Below are positions 1-8,754 of a DNA stretch of 34,274 bases, in pieces. The notes under the pieces were generated by a model. It worked only from the letters and a program-made list of their open reading frames with translations, was not told the origin of the DNA and ran no database searches. Origin of the DNA: Nevskia sp. (GTDB lineage: Bacteria; Pseudomonadota; Gammaproteobacteria; Nevskiales; Nevskiaceae). Positions within the stretch are counted from its first letter, which is position 1. Every line of letters starts with the position of its first letter. The stretch is taken from positions 1-34,274 of the forward strand of contig JAQGNU010000029.1 of the NCBI GenBank assembly GCA_028291645.1. Direction: 5' to 3'. Made by a program: the position numbers and the translations under genes.

Positions 1-1
1 C

Positions 2-3000
2 ATCACCACGCAGACGACCGTCGCCGACGGCGATGCCGATGCCTCGGTCACGCTCAGCAACAGCGGCGGCGCACTGCAGCTCGGCACCATCGCGACCCAA
101 GCCACGGGTGATAACGCCGACGCCCGCGTACAGCTCAGCGCTGGCACCGGCATCAGCGTCGGCAGCATCGCCACCGCGGCGCACGCCCAGGGCGAATCGG
201 CCAATTCGCTGGCGTCAATCGACATCGCCGCCAAGGCTGGCGCGTTGACCGCAACCGGCGCGTTGAGCACGGTCATCATGTTCGACCAGGGGACCGTGGT
301 CGACGGCGGCATCCGCCTCAGCGCCAGCGGCGGCGACATTCACACTACAGCTTTGAGCACGCAGTTCGGCGGGATCGACGTCAGCGACGTCGGCGGCAAT
401 GTAGTGCTCGGCAATCTCACCACCACCAAGGCCTTCGGCAATGTGCGGGTGCGCGGCACCGACGGCCTGGTGACTGTCGGCGATCTCAACACTTTCGGCG
501 GACCCGTGCAGCTCGATGGCGGCACCGGTCTGCAGACAGGCAATCTGATCGCGCTATCCGATCCCGGCCTGGCCGGCGACCGCGACAGCTCGATCAGCCT
601 GAGCACGCTCGGCGGCACGCTGCACACCGGCAACATTTCCGCATCCGCCGACGGCGGCGGCAGCGCGCATGCAGCACGTGCCAATGTCTCTCTCACCAAC
701 CAGGATGTCGACGGCCACGGCGCCATCGTCACCGGCAACATCACGGTGGCCGCGACCGGCGGCGTCTCACAGCAGGCGTCGATCAGTATCGACGGCAGCT
801 ATGGCAATGGCTCGACGGTGAACGTCGGCAATCTGAGCGGCAGCGACGCTGCGATCACCGTCTACGGCAAGTCCATCCAGCTCGGCACTTTGTCCGGCAA
901 CGGCGGAACGCTCGGCGCTGTGCTGATCGACTCGCGCAGCACGCTCACGCTGGCCAACAACAGCCTCACCGCCCAATCGATCGACCTCACGGCCAACAGC
1001 GGCAACTTCGTGTTCGGCGACCTCACCACGACGCACGGCGCACTGTCGCTGAACTTCGGCGGCGGCAGCCTGAGCGTCGGCCAGCTGGTGGCGGTCGGCG
1101 GCTCGGTCGAGCTCGACGCCGGCGCGCAACTTACCGCACTCGATATCAGCAGCGATCACGCGGTGACGCTCAGCGGCACACAGGTGAGCACGCACGACAT
1201 CGTTGCCGCCGCGGGCATTTCCATCGATGCCGACAGCGGCGTCGGCACCGGCGATCTGAGCGGCACGATGCTGAGCCTGAACAGCGGCGGCACGGTCACG
1301 CTCGGCGACATCAACACCAGCGGCGACACCCAGCTCAGCCTCAGTGCCGGCAATCTTAAAGTCGGCGACGTCAGTGCCGCCGGCCTCAGCACGACGATCA
1401 CCAAGGGCAATCAGACGCTGAGCAATCTGCATATCGGCGCGCACGGCTACCACTTCGGCTTCGACGATATCGCTGGGCAGACCTTGATCATCGGCAACAT
1501 CAACGAGGCCGGCGCGGCGGCGCTGAACTACAACAATCTCAGCCTGCACCTTGGCAATATCAGCGGCGGCAGCTTCAGCGCCAGCAGCACGCATGGCCAA
1601 TTGACGGTCGGCAACATCACTTCGTCCGGCGTGGTAAACCTCGCCAGCGGCCAGGGCCTGCTCAAAGCCGGCAATGTCAGCGGCACGGGCGCAGTCGCGC
1701 TAACCAGCGCGGGCGCATTGCAGGCCGGCACGCTGGCCGGCAGTTCGCTAACAGTCATCGGCGGCGGCGACGTGGTGACGGGCGCTATCACCAGCCCCGG
1801 CACCGTCAGCCTGAGCGCGGGCGGCGATCTTACCGGCGGCAACGTCAGCGCAGCGCGGCTGGTCACCACGCTGACCGGGGGCAACGAGACGCTCGGCGAC
1901 CTCGTGCTCGGTAGCGGCGGCTATCAGTTCAACCTCGGCGATCTCACCGGTCAGACGCTGAGCCTCGGCAATCTCAGCTCGATTGCCGGCGGTGCGTTCG
2001 AGTTCGCCAACGCCAGCCTCGCAATCGGCAATGTCAACGGCGGCGGGTTCAGCGCGAATCTGACGCATGGCCAATTGACGGTTGGCAACATCACTTCGTC
2101 CGGCGCCGTAAACCTCGCCAGTGGCCAGGGTCTGCTCGAAGCCGGCAATATCAGCGGCACGGGTGCAGTTGCCTTGACCAGCGTCGGCGCACTGCAGGTC
2201 GGCACCCTCGCCGGCAGTTCGCTAACGGTCATCGGCGGCGGCGACGTGGTGACGGGCGCTATCACCAGCCCCGGCATCGTCAGCCTCAGCGCAGGCGGCG
2301 ATCTTAGCGGTGGCAACATCAGCGCAGCACGGCTGGTCACCACGCTGACCGGCGGCAATGAACAGCTCGGCGACCTGGTGCTCGGTAGCGGCGGCTATCA
2401 GTTCAACCTCGGCGATCTCGCTGGCCAGACGCTGAGCCTCGGCAATCTCAGTTCGATCGCCGGCGGCGCCTTGCACTTCACCAATGCCAGTCTCACGGTC
2501 GGCGATGTCAGCGGCGGCGCATTCAGCGCCAACCTGACGCATGGCCAGCTCAGCACCGGCGATATCGATTCGAACGGCGATGTCGCGCTCGCGGTCGGCA
2601 GCGGCATGCTCGCCTTCGGCAATATCTCCGGTCACAACCTCAGCCTCAGCAGCGGTCACGACCTCGCCCTCAGCAATCGCTCGCTGGATGCCAGCGGCGC
2701 GCTGCTGGTCGATGTCACCGGCGCGTTCAGCGACAGCGGCTCGCAACTGCGCGGGCAGATGGTGGCGCTGACTGCGACGACGACGCTCGCGCTCGACCAC
2801 TCCGCCATCAGCGGTGCCGGTGGCGGCAACGCCGATGCGGTGACGCTCAGCTCCGGCGGTGCGATGTCGCTGAACCAGGTCGCGGCGTTCGGCGACAACG
2901 TGCACCTCACGTCCGGCGGCGATCTGTCGATCGACAACAGTCAGCTCGGCGCGACCACCAACAGCGATGCACTGCAGCTGAAGGCGGACACGACGACGCG

Positions 3001-3805
3001 CCTGCAGCTGGATAGCGCCGCTGCGATTCATCTGGCGAACAGCACCGCGCTGAGTGCCGACCAGGTCGCGCTGACCGCCGTCGATGTGGTCGATGCCAGC
3101 GGCGCTGCCGCCGTCAACGCCGGCGCGCTGTCGGTGAAGGGCAGTGCAATCGATCTGCATACGGCCGTCCTCACGATCGGCAGCGGTCTTGCCGATTTCG
3201 GCAGCGACCCCGCGGTCCTCGCGCGTCTGAATGCGGTGGCGCCGGAGCTGATGCCGGGCTCGCCGGGCCCGAACGCGAGCTTCGCCGCCAGCGGCAACGT
3301 CAGCATCGGCAGCATCAGTCTCGCCGGCGGCTACCTGTTCGTGCAGTCCGCCCAGCTGGCGCTGCCGACACCCACCGGCCCCGGTGCGATCTTCATCAAC
3401 TACCTGCCGTCCAGCTCCGCTGCAGCGTTCGCGCTCAACACGCTGCCGCCGCCGAACGGCATCACCACCATCATGATCGGCGGCAGCAGCGAGACCGGCG
3501 ACATCCAGATCGGCGACGGCGCGCAGAACCTGACGATCGGCACCGGCACCAACTTCGTCTTTGCCACGCAGGGCATCACCCGCTATCCCGATGCGGTCGA
3601 CACGTCCGGGCGCGTCGTAGTGCTCGGCGAGTCGGTTTCGCGGATCTCGCAAGCGGATCTCGACGGCATCCCGCTCGACGACAGCCAGTACCGCACCGAG
3701 CAGCTGACGCAAACCGTCAATGCAGCCGGCGGCAACGGCGATCTGATCGAAATCCACTGGACCTCCGGTCTGGTGCAGGCCTGTAGCGCCGGTGGTGCCC
3801 CATGA
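2..3805 (+). CDS. Giant beta-helical exoprotein (filamentous haemagglutinin-like), 5' end cut off by the window
   Basis: The reading frame is open from the first bases of the window, so the gene begins upstream; the TTG at 245 is only an internal codon. The visible 1,267 residues are Gly/Ser/Asn/Ala/Thr-rich with recurring short units such as GNIS, GDLT and LSAGGDL about every 18-25 residues. This is the look of a secreted right-handed beta-helix of the two-partner-secretion adhesin type. Two consecutive 158-residue units are nearly identical. The last ~150 residues lose the repeat pattern and carry the only late cysteine (LVQACSAGG), about seven residues from the end. The stop overlaps the next start as ATGA, so translation is probably coupled to the FecR/OmpA protein. 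No secretion domain or TpsB transporter lies in the window. Adhesion or surface display is inferred from the fold class only. Confidence 0.85.
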   Translation: MTTQTTVADGDADASVTLSNSGGALQLGTIATQATGDNADARVQLSAGTGISVGSIATAAHAQGESANSLASIDIAAKAGALTATGALSTVIMFDQGTVVDGGIRLSASGGDIHTTALSTQFGGIDVSDVGGNVVLGNLTTTKAFGNVRVRGTDGLVTVGDLNTFGGPVQLDGGTGLQTGNLIALSDPGLAGDRDSSISLSTLGGTLHTGNISASADGGGSAHAARANVSLTNQDVDGHGAIVTGNITVAATGGVSQQASISIDGSYGNGSTVNVGNLSGSDAAITVYGKSIQLGTLSGNGGTLGAVLIDSRSTLTLANNSLTAQSIDLTANSGNFVFGDLTTTHGALSLNFGGGSLSVGQLVAVGGSVELDAGAQLTALDISSDHAVTLSGTQVSTHDIVAAAGISIDADSGVGTGDLSGTMLSLNSGGTVTLGDINTSGDTQLSLSAGNLKVGDVSAAGLSTTITKGNQTLSNLHIGAHGYHFGFDDIAGQTLIIGNINEAGAAALNYNNLSLHLGNISGGSFSASSTHGQLTVGNITSSGVVNLASGQGLLKAGNVSGTGAVALTSAGALQAGTLAGSSLTVIGGGDVVTGAITSPGTVSLSAGGDLTGGNVSAARLVTTLTGGNETLGDLVLGSGGYQFNLGDLTGQTLSLGNLSSIAGGAFEFANASLAIGNVNGGGFSANLTHGQLTVGNITSSGAVNLASGQGLLEAGNISGTGAVALTSVGALQVGTLAGSSLTVIGGGDVVTGAITSPGIVSLSAGGDLSGGNISAARLVTTLTGGNEQLGDLVLGSGGYQFNLGDLAGQTLSLGNLSSIAGGALHFTNASLTVGDVSGGAFSANLTHGQLSTGDIDSNGDVALAVGSGMLAFGNISGHNLSLSSGHDLALSNRSLDASGALLVDVTGAFSDSGSQLRGQMVALTATTTLALDHSAISGAGGGNADAVTLSSGGAMSLNQVAAFGDNVHLTSGGDLSIDNSQLGATTNSDALQLKADTTTRLQLDSAAAIHLANSTALSADQVALTAVDVVDASGAAAVNAGALSVKGSAIDLHTAVLTIGSGLADFGSDPAVLARLNAVAPELMPGSPGPNASFAASGNVSIGSISLAGGYLFVQSAQLALPTPTGPGAIFINYLPSSSAAAFALNTLPPPNGITTIMIGGSSETGDIQIGDGAQNLTIGTGTNFVFATQGITRYPDAVDTSGRVVVLGESVSRISQADLDGIPLDDSQYRTEQLTQTVNAAGGNGDLIEIHWTSGLVQACSAGGAP
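1592..2065 (+). repeat. Tandem repeat copy 1 (474 bp, 158 codons) in the exoprotein gene
   Basis: The unit begins at HGQLTVGNITSSG and ends at GGGFSANLT. It is in frame and exactly 158 codons from the same point in copy 2. A much more degenerate relative precedes it (about 1390-1591, with TTITKGNQTLSNL and GYHFGF), suggesting repeated duplication of an ancestral module. Confidence 0.85.
2066..2539 (+). repeat. Tandem repeat copy 2 (474 bp, 158 codons) in the exoprotein gene
   Basis: It matches copy 1 along the full length with no gaps; by my count 18 of 158 residues differ. The unit is followed at 2540 by a third HGQLS start that diverges quickly. The gapless in-frame match points to a fairly recent duplication by recombination. 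Confidence 0.85.
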
Positions 3806-5007
3806 GCCTGCGACGACGCGCTGCTCGGCGCTGCATCGGCACCCTGTTGCTGGCGCTGGCCTGTTCTGCAGCGCAGGCGGCTGCGCCCGCCGCCGGTACT
3901 GTCGTGATGTTGACCGGCGCAGCCACCGCCGCCGCCCCTGCCGGCAAGATCCGGCCGCTGGCGAAGGATGCGCCGGTGTACGCCAGCGATATTCTCAATA
4001 CCGCCAGCAATAGCTTTCTGAACCTGAAGTTCAGCGACGGCGGCTACATCCTGATCCGTCCCGACAGCCGCTTCGAGGTGCGCGACTTCGTCGACATCAG
4101 CGCGAACGCGAGGGCGGCAGCCGCCGAAGCAGCGGCCCGCGACGCCTGCGCTGCCGACCTGCAGATGCACATCGACGCCTGCCCACTCGGCGCCGTGATG
4201 CCGCTGCGCGAGGTCCGCTTCGTCACCGCTACACAACTAGCTCCGGCCGCGCTGGCCGCACTCGCGCGCTTGGCCGATGCGCTGCAGCAGCAGCCGCAGA
4301 TCGTCGTCGAGATCGGCGTGTACACCGCCGATCCGCGCAGCGCTGCGGTGAATCGCGGACTGGCGGCGGATCGCGCGGCTGCGATCAAACAATTCCTGAC
4401 CAACCGCGGCGTCGCCGCAGAACGCCTGTCGGTGCAGGGCTACGGTAAGCGTAGCGCGCCGGGCGCGGCGCACGAGGTCGAGCTGAAGTTTCTCGCCGTC
4501 GCTGCGACACCGTCGGGCGCTACCGACGCAGCCGTCGCCCTCGCGCCGTTTGCCGCGCGGCCAACGCAAGCCGCCGAGGGCGTCGCGCCCGCCACCGAGG
4601 CGGAACCCGGTTCGCACGCGTTCTTCAGCTTGCTCAAGGGCGGCTTCCGTGCGGTCAGCGGTGCCATCGGCAAGGTCAAGCACGAGGACTATGAAGTCGC
4701 CACGCCGGTCGCCACTATCGGCATCCGCGGCACCGATTATCTGGCGGTGCTCTGCGATGCCAATTGCGCGCACGATCCGATCATCGATCCGCTGCTGGCA
4801 CCGGACGTCGACGCCCGCGGCGGAGTCGTGTTCGGCGATATCGGCGGCAGCATCGTCATCACCAGTGCGAAGGGCCAGTACGTGTTGCTGCCGAATCAAT
4901 ATGTGCTGGTGCTGCCCGACGGCAGCTTCGTACCGCTACCCTCGGTGCCCTATTTCCTGATCACAGATCCGCTGCCCGATCCGCAGAACTGCGGCGTGCC
5001 GGGTTAG
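3802..5007 (+). CDS. Exported FecR-domain protein with a nested OmpA-like peptidoglycan-binding domain
   Basis: The protein has 401 residues and starts by ATGA overlap with the exoprotein gene. Residues 1-27 form a signal peptide (Arg-rich start, hydrophobic LLLALACSAAQA). Residues ~31-100 are the first half of a FecR domain (AGTVVMLTG, LNLKFSDGGYILIRPDSRFEV). Residues ~135-232 are OmpA-like: LREVRF, TADPRSAAVNRGLAADRAAAI and GVAAERLSVQGYGK match the family's Asp/Arg peptidoglycan-binding pattern. The second FecR half follows at ~273-375 (FFSLLKGGFRAVSGAIGK, YEVATPVATIGIRGTDY). Cys residues at 318 and 322 sit where related periplasmic FecR proteins often carry cysteine. Known FecR domains are contiguous, so the OmpA module appears inserted in a FecR loop. 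I infer a periplasmic, wall-anchored partner of the upstream exoprotein; the exact role is unknown. Confidence 0.85.
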   Translation: MSLRRRAARRCIGTLLLALACSAAQAAAPAAGTVVMLTGAATAAAPAGKIRPLAKDAPVYASDILNTASNSFLNLKFSDGGYILIRPDSRFEVRDFVDISANARAAAAEAAARDACAADLQMHIDACPLGAVMPLREVRFVTATQLAPAALAALARLADALQQQPQIVVEIGVYTADPRSAAVNRGLAADRAAAIKQFLTNRGVAAERLSVQGYGKRSAPGAAHEVELKFLAVAATPSGATDAAVALAPFAARPTQAAEGVAPATEAEPGSHAFFSLLKGGFRAVSGAIGKVKHEDYEVATPVATIGIRGTDYLAVLCDANCAHDPIIDPLLAPDVDARGGVVFGDIGGSIVITSAKGQYVLLPNQYVLVLPDGSFVPLPSVPYFLITDPLPDPQNCGVPG

Positions 5008-5231
5008 CGGCACGCGAGCTGCAGCGCACGGCTGCGTGATAAGCCGTTGTGCATCGCCGAGGCCACGAACACCGCGCGGGCGCCGAACGCAAGGCCCGAT
5101 CTGCGAGCGATCTATGCGCATTTTCTCGCTGGGAAATTTCAGCAGGCTGCTGGACCTGGCAGTAGCGCGTCAGTCCGCCAGCGCCGGCTAAAGCCACTGC
5201 GACCGCTGGAACAAACGGCGCCAAGCCCGAC

Positions 5232-6395
5232 TCAGGCCTGCGCCGCGCGACGTGCCAGCCAGGATTTCAGCGGCGCAGTGCGATCGATCGCGCCCATGCC
5301 GAAGCCGAGTGCCGCGCGCAGGCCCGGCAGCGCCGGACGGAACGCGCGGTAGAGTGTGTCGGTCAGCGCCAGCATCTCGAGGTTGTGTGCCTTGCGCGCA
5401 CGCGCGTAGCGCGCCAGCGTGCGTGCGCTGCCCCAATCGCGCCGCGCGCGGCGCGCGCTGACTATCGTTGCAACTAGCGTCTGCACATCGGCGAAGCCGA
5501 GATTGACGCCCTGCCCGGCGAGCGGATGCACTGCGTGCGCGGCATCGCCGACCAGCACCAGCGACGGCGCCAGATACTCGCGCGCATGCAGCAGTTGCAG
5601 CGGCACGCCGATGCGCCCTGTGGTTTCCAGTACCGCACCGAGCACCTGTTCGGCGGCTGCGCCAAGACGCGCGCAGAACGCCGCATCGTCGAGCGCCAGC
5701 AATTCCTCGGCCAATGCATCGTCGGCCGACCAGACGATCGACGAGCGTCCATCCGCCAGCGGCAGCAAGGCCAGCGGACCGCTCTTAAGAAAACGCTGCC
5801 AAGCAGTCTGGCGATGCGCCTGCTCGGTGCGCACGTGGCAGACAATCGCACGCTGGCCATAGCGCCAGCTCAAAGTCTCGATGCCGGCGAGCCGGCGCAT
5901 CTGCGAATCCGCACCGTCGGCGGCAACGATCAGTCGCGCCTGCAGCTTGCGCCCATCGCGCAATTGCAGGCTGGCGCCGTCGTCATCGAATTGTGCCGCT
6001 TCGATCTCGGCCTGGGTATGACACGGCAAGGCCTGCAGACGCGACCACAGCGTGGCGGTGATCAGCCCGTGCTCGACGATCCAGCCGAGTTGCGTGCGAC
6101 CGGCATCGGCCGCGCTGAATTTCAACGACAGCTCGGGATCGCGTTGCCAGATTTTCATCTGCGTGTACGGACTGATGCGCGCCGCGGCCAGCGCGTCCCA
6201 CACGTTCAGGTCGGCGAGCAGTTGCTGCGACGACGGCGCCAGCGCATAGACACGCAGATCGTAGTCGTTCGCCTGCCAAGCGCGCGGCGCGGCGCGGCGC
6301 TCGATCAGTGCAACGTCTAAGCCCTGATCGTGCAAGGCCAATGCGGCCGCCGCACCGACCGGGCCGCCACCGACGACGATAATGTCATGGCGCAT
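5232..6395 (-). CDS. ubiI: UbiH/UbiF-family FAD monooxygenase, probably UbiI (ubiquinone C5-hydroxylase)
   Basis: This is a 387-residue flavoprotein hydroxylase. The N-terminal Rossmann motif is IIVVGGGPVGAAAALAL (residues 5-21) with the acidic ribose-binding IERR at 31-34. A DGADSQMR motif lies at 160-167 and GDAAHAVHPLAGQGVNLGF at 283-301, the FAD ribityl-binding signature of the UbiH/UbiF/COQ6 family. Members hydroxylate the ubiquinone ring on the membrane face. Choosing UbiI over UbiF or another paralogue rests on synteny: E. coli ubiI (visC) follows ubiH in the pepP operon. The start ATG overlaps the MscS gene end by 11 bases and has GAGGG nine bases upstream. A convergent, feature-poor 224-base gap separates it from the FecR/OmpA gene. 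Confidence 0.85.
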   Translation of the reverse strand: MRHDIIVVGGGPVGAAAALALHDQGLDVALIERRAAPRAWQANDYDLRVYALAPSSQQLLADLNVWDALAAARISPYTQMKIWQRDPELSLKFSAADAGRTQLGWIVEHGLITATLWSRLQALPCHTQAEIEAAQFDDDGASLQLRDGRKLQARLIVAADGADSQMRRLAGIETLSWRYGQRAIVCHVRTEQAHRQTAWQRFLKSGPLALLPLADGRSSIVWSADDALAEELLALDDAAFCARLGAAAEQVLGAVLETTGRIGVPLQLLHAREYLAPSLVLVGDAAHAVHPLAGQGVNLGFADVQTLVATIVSARRARRDWGSARTLARYARARKAHNLEMLALTDTLYRAFRPALPGLRAALGFGMGAIDRTAPLKSWLARRAAQA

Positions 6396-8754
6396 GCGGC
6401 GCGCCCTCGTGATCGACCGCCGCCGGCGCTGCCGGTTCGGCGATCTGCTCCGACGACGCGGTCACGGCTGCAGGCGCCGGCAACATCCGCAGCAACTGTT
6501 CGCCGATGGCGAAGCGTGTTGTTTTGCTGGCGTCGATCTTTTCCTTCAGCAAGCGGTTGAACGCGCGGCCGACATCGTATTGCCGCAGCGGCCGCGTCTT
6601 CAGTCGCGACTGCAGTACCACCGCGCCCGCGTCGAAGCGATCGAGACCGAACACTTCGATCGAGCCGATGATGTCGCGGCGCAGGCTCGTTTCCTTCAGC
6701 AGTTCGACGCCGGTTTCGCGGATCAGCTTCAGCGCTTCGTCGACATCCGAATCGTAGGTAACGCGTGTGTTGAACACCGCATAGCTGTATTCGCGCGACT
6801 GGTTCTTGATCGTCTTGATCTCGGAAAACGGAATCGCATGCACCGCACCATCGCCGTCGCGCAGACGCACGGTGCGGATGGTCAGGCCTTCGACGGTGCC
6901 GGAACGGCCGTCCATCTCGACCACTTCGCCGACCGCCAGCGTGTCTTCGATCAGGATGAACACGCCGGTGAGCAGATCCTTCACCAGCGTCTGCGCACCG
7001 AGGCCGAGCGCGATGCCGATGACACCGGCGCCGGCAATCAGCGGCGTCACATCGATGCCGAGATTGGCCAGCGTCGCGATCACGCCGATCACCAGCAGCA
7101 GCAGGAACAGCGCATTGCGCACCAGCGGCAGCACCGTCAGCGCACGCGTGCTCGGCACATGGCCACGCCGCGGACGGCTCGGCGAGATCGCTTCGCGGAT
7201 CGCGGTATCGAGCACGATCCACAGCACCGAACCGGCAAGGACGGTGGAAGCGATGCCGATCAGCGAGGTCGCAACCCGCTGGCCGCCAGCACTGCTATGC
7301 ATCCAGTTCCAGGCCGACCCGCCCCACAGCCGCGAAGTCAATTCGACCACCGTCAGCCACAGCGCCAATACCATCACCGCATGCAGCACCTTGAGGAAGC
7401 GCTCGGCATACGGCGCTGCGCGCAGGCGTCGTGCACGCTGCGCGCTCGCCAGCACGAAGCCGCGGCGGATCAATGCGGTGGCGAGAAAGCCCAGCACCAG
7501 CAGGCCGGAGGTCGCGATCGCGCGGCGCAGCGCCAGGTTGTCGTGATGGATGCTGAGCACGGTCGCCAGCGACGAGATCGTCACCAGCAGCAGGATCGGC
7601 AGATGCCAGATCGCCGCAAACAAGCGCAATGCTTCGGTGTTGAAGCGGCTGGCGTGGCGCACGCTGTAGCTGCTGTTGCGGATCAGATGCGATACCGCGC
7701 GGCGGAAGCGCAGCACGAACACGGCAGCGAGCGACGCCGCCGTCAGATTGGCCAGCGTCGACACGACGATCGCCAGATCGCGACCGAGCTGTGCGACCAC
7801 GCGCGTATTGGTGGTGGCATCGCCGAGCGCGGCCAGCGCGCCGATGAAGAACAGCAGGATCGGCGCGCGTCGCAGCAGCACCCGGAACGCCGCTCGGCGA
7901 TGGCCGCCGCCGAACAGCGAAAACAGCAACAGGCAGACGGTGGTGAACACCGTACCGAACACCACCGTGTAGGCGAATGTCAGCGCGAACATGCGCCCCA
8001 GCGACGGCGCCGGCGTCACCGTGAAGTGCACCGTCACATAGAACGCGATCACCCACGGCGCGACGCGCGCCAGCACATACAGCAGCAGATCGCGCGTGCG
8101 CACGTCCGGCGGCAGCGGCCGCGGCAACTTCAGCAGCCGCTCGGCGCCGTAGCCGATCGCCAGCAGCAGCACGGCGATCCCAGCCCACAAGCCGAGCACG
8201 CGCAGGAACATCGTCAGGCTATCGACCAGCGGTTCCGGCGAACGCGTGAACAGCGTGCCGATCTGCTGAGACGCGGCATTCAGGCGCCGGCTCCAGAACT
8301 GCAGCACCGTATCGCTGGTGCGCAGCTGCGACTGGATCGAATCGAAACCGCTCGCCACCGCGCCGAGCAGCCCCGGCGTGTCGTCTTCAGCCACTGTGCC
8401 ATCGGCCTGCGCGGTCGCCGCCCGCAGGTCTTTCAATTGCGCCAGCAAGGCGGCGCGCGATTGGTCGTTCTCAAGCGTCTGGATGACATTGTCGAGCGAG
8501 TTCCCAAGTCCAGCCGGCGCGACAGCCGGCCGCGTAGCGGCGGGCGCAGCCGCCACTACGGGTGCTGCTGCAGGCGGCGCAAAAGCGGTCGCGGCCTCAG
8601 CGGGTGCAGGCGCTATCGCCGGCGCAGTTGGACCGGCTGCATCGTCGGCCAGCAGCGCTGCGGAGCAGATCAGTCCCAGCGACAGCAGCGCCGTGCGAGC
8701 GAGCGCCGTCGCATGCAAGCGTAATGGCATCATCGAAACAGCATAGCGGTTCAA
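6385..8754 (-). CDS. Large multi-pass mechanosensitive channel of the MscS family
   Basis: The 789-residue protein begins with a signal-like segment (ALLSLGLICSAALLADD), then an Ala/Pro-rich linker (~40-75), a short periplasmic-type region and several hydrophobic segments. The MscS core occupies roughly residues 540-750. The pore helix contains GVIGIALGLGAQTLVKDLL, followed by the beta-domain (VGEVVEMDGRSGTVEGLTIRTVRLRDGDG, IPFSEIKTIKN), as in MscS, MscK and MscM. The C-terminus is an Ala/Pro/Glu-rich tail. Such channels release solutes on hypo-osmotic shock. I chose the TTG at 8754 because it overlaps the ubiH stop as TTGA and has GGGAG six bases upstream; the ATGs at 8733 and 8730 lack a clear ribosome site. 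A channel gene inside a ubiquinone operon is not the E. coli order. Confidence 0.88.
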   Translation of the reverse strand: MNRYAVSMMPLRLHATALARTALLSLGLICSAALLADDAAGPTAPAIAPAPAEAATAFAPPAAAPVVAAAPAATRPAVAPAGLGNSLDNVIQTLENDQSRAALLAQLKDLRAATAQADGTVAEDDTPGLLGAVASGFDSIQSQLRTSDTVLQFWSRRLNAASQQIGTLFTRSPEPLVDSLTMFLRVLGLWAGIAVLLLAIGYGAERLLKLPRPLPPDVRTRDLLLYVLARVAPWVIAFYVTVHFTVTPAPSLGRMFALTFAYTVVFGTVFTTVCLLLFSLFGGGHRRAAFRVLLRRAPILLFFIGALAALGDATTNTRVVAQLGRDLAIVVSTLANLTAASLAAVFVLRFRRAVSHLIRNSSYSVRHASRFNTEALRLFAAIWHLPILLLVTISSLATVLSIHHDNLALRRAIATSGLLVLGFLATALIRRGFVLASAQRARRLRAAPYAERFLKVLHAVMVLALWLTVVELTSRLWGGSAWNWMHSSAGGQRVATSLIGIASTVLAGSVLWIVLDTAIREAISPSRPRRGHVPSTRALTVLPLVRNALFLLLLVIGVIATLANLGIDVTPLIAGAGVIGIALGLGAQTLVKDLLTGVFILIEDTLAVGEVVEMDGRSGTVEGLTIRTVRLRDGDGAVHAIPFSEIKTIKNQSREYSYAVFNTRVTYDSDVDEALKLIRETGVELLKETSLRRDIIGSIEVFGLDRFDAGAVVLQSRLKTRPLRQYDVGRAFNRLLKEKIDASKTTRFAIGEQLLRMLPAPAAVTASSEQIAEPAAPAAVDHEGAPHAP

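Noticed and set aside
2222-3757. A 511-residue minus-strand open frame inside the exoprotein gene
   Set aside because: It mirrors the repetitive plus-strand codons, lacks domains and is explained by the GC-rich repeat bias.
5008-5231. Search for a gene or terminator between the FecR/OmpA gene and ubiI
   Set aside because: No hairpin with T-run and no convincing short gene was seen; frames crossing it are shadows.
6382-8724. A 780-residue plus-strand open frame covering the MscS gene
   Set aside because: It is rich in His, Gln and Arg with no recognisable domain and is the antisense shadow of a clear channel gene, a common GC-rich codon artefact.
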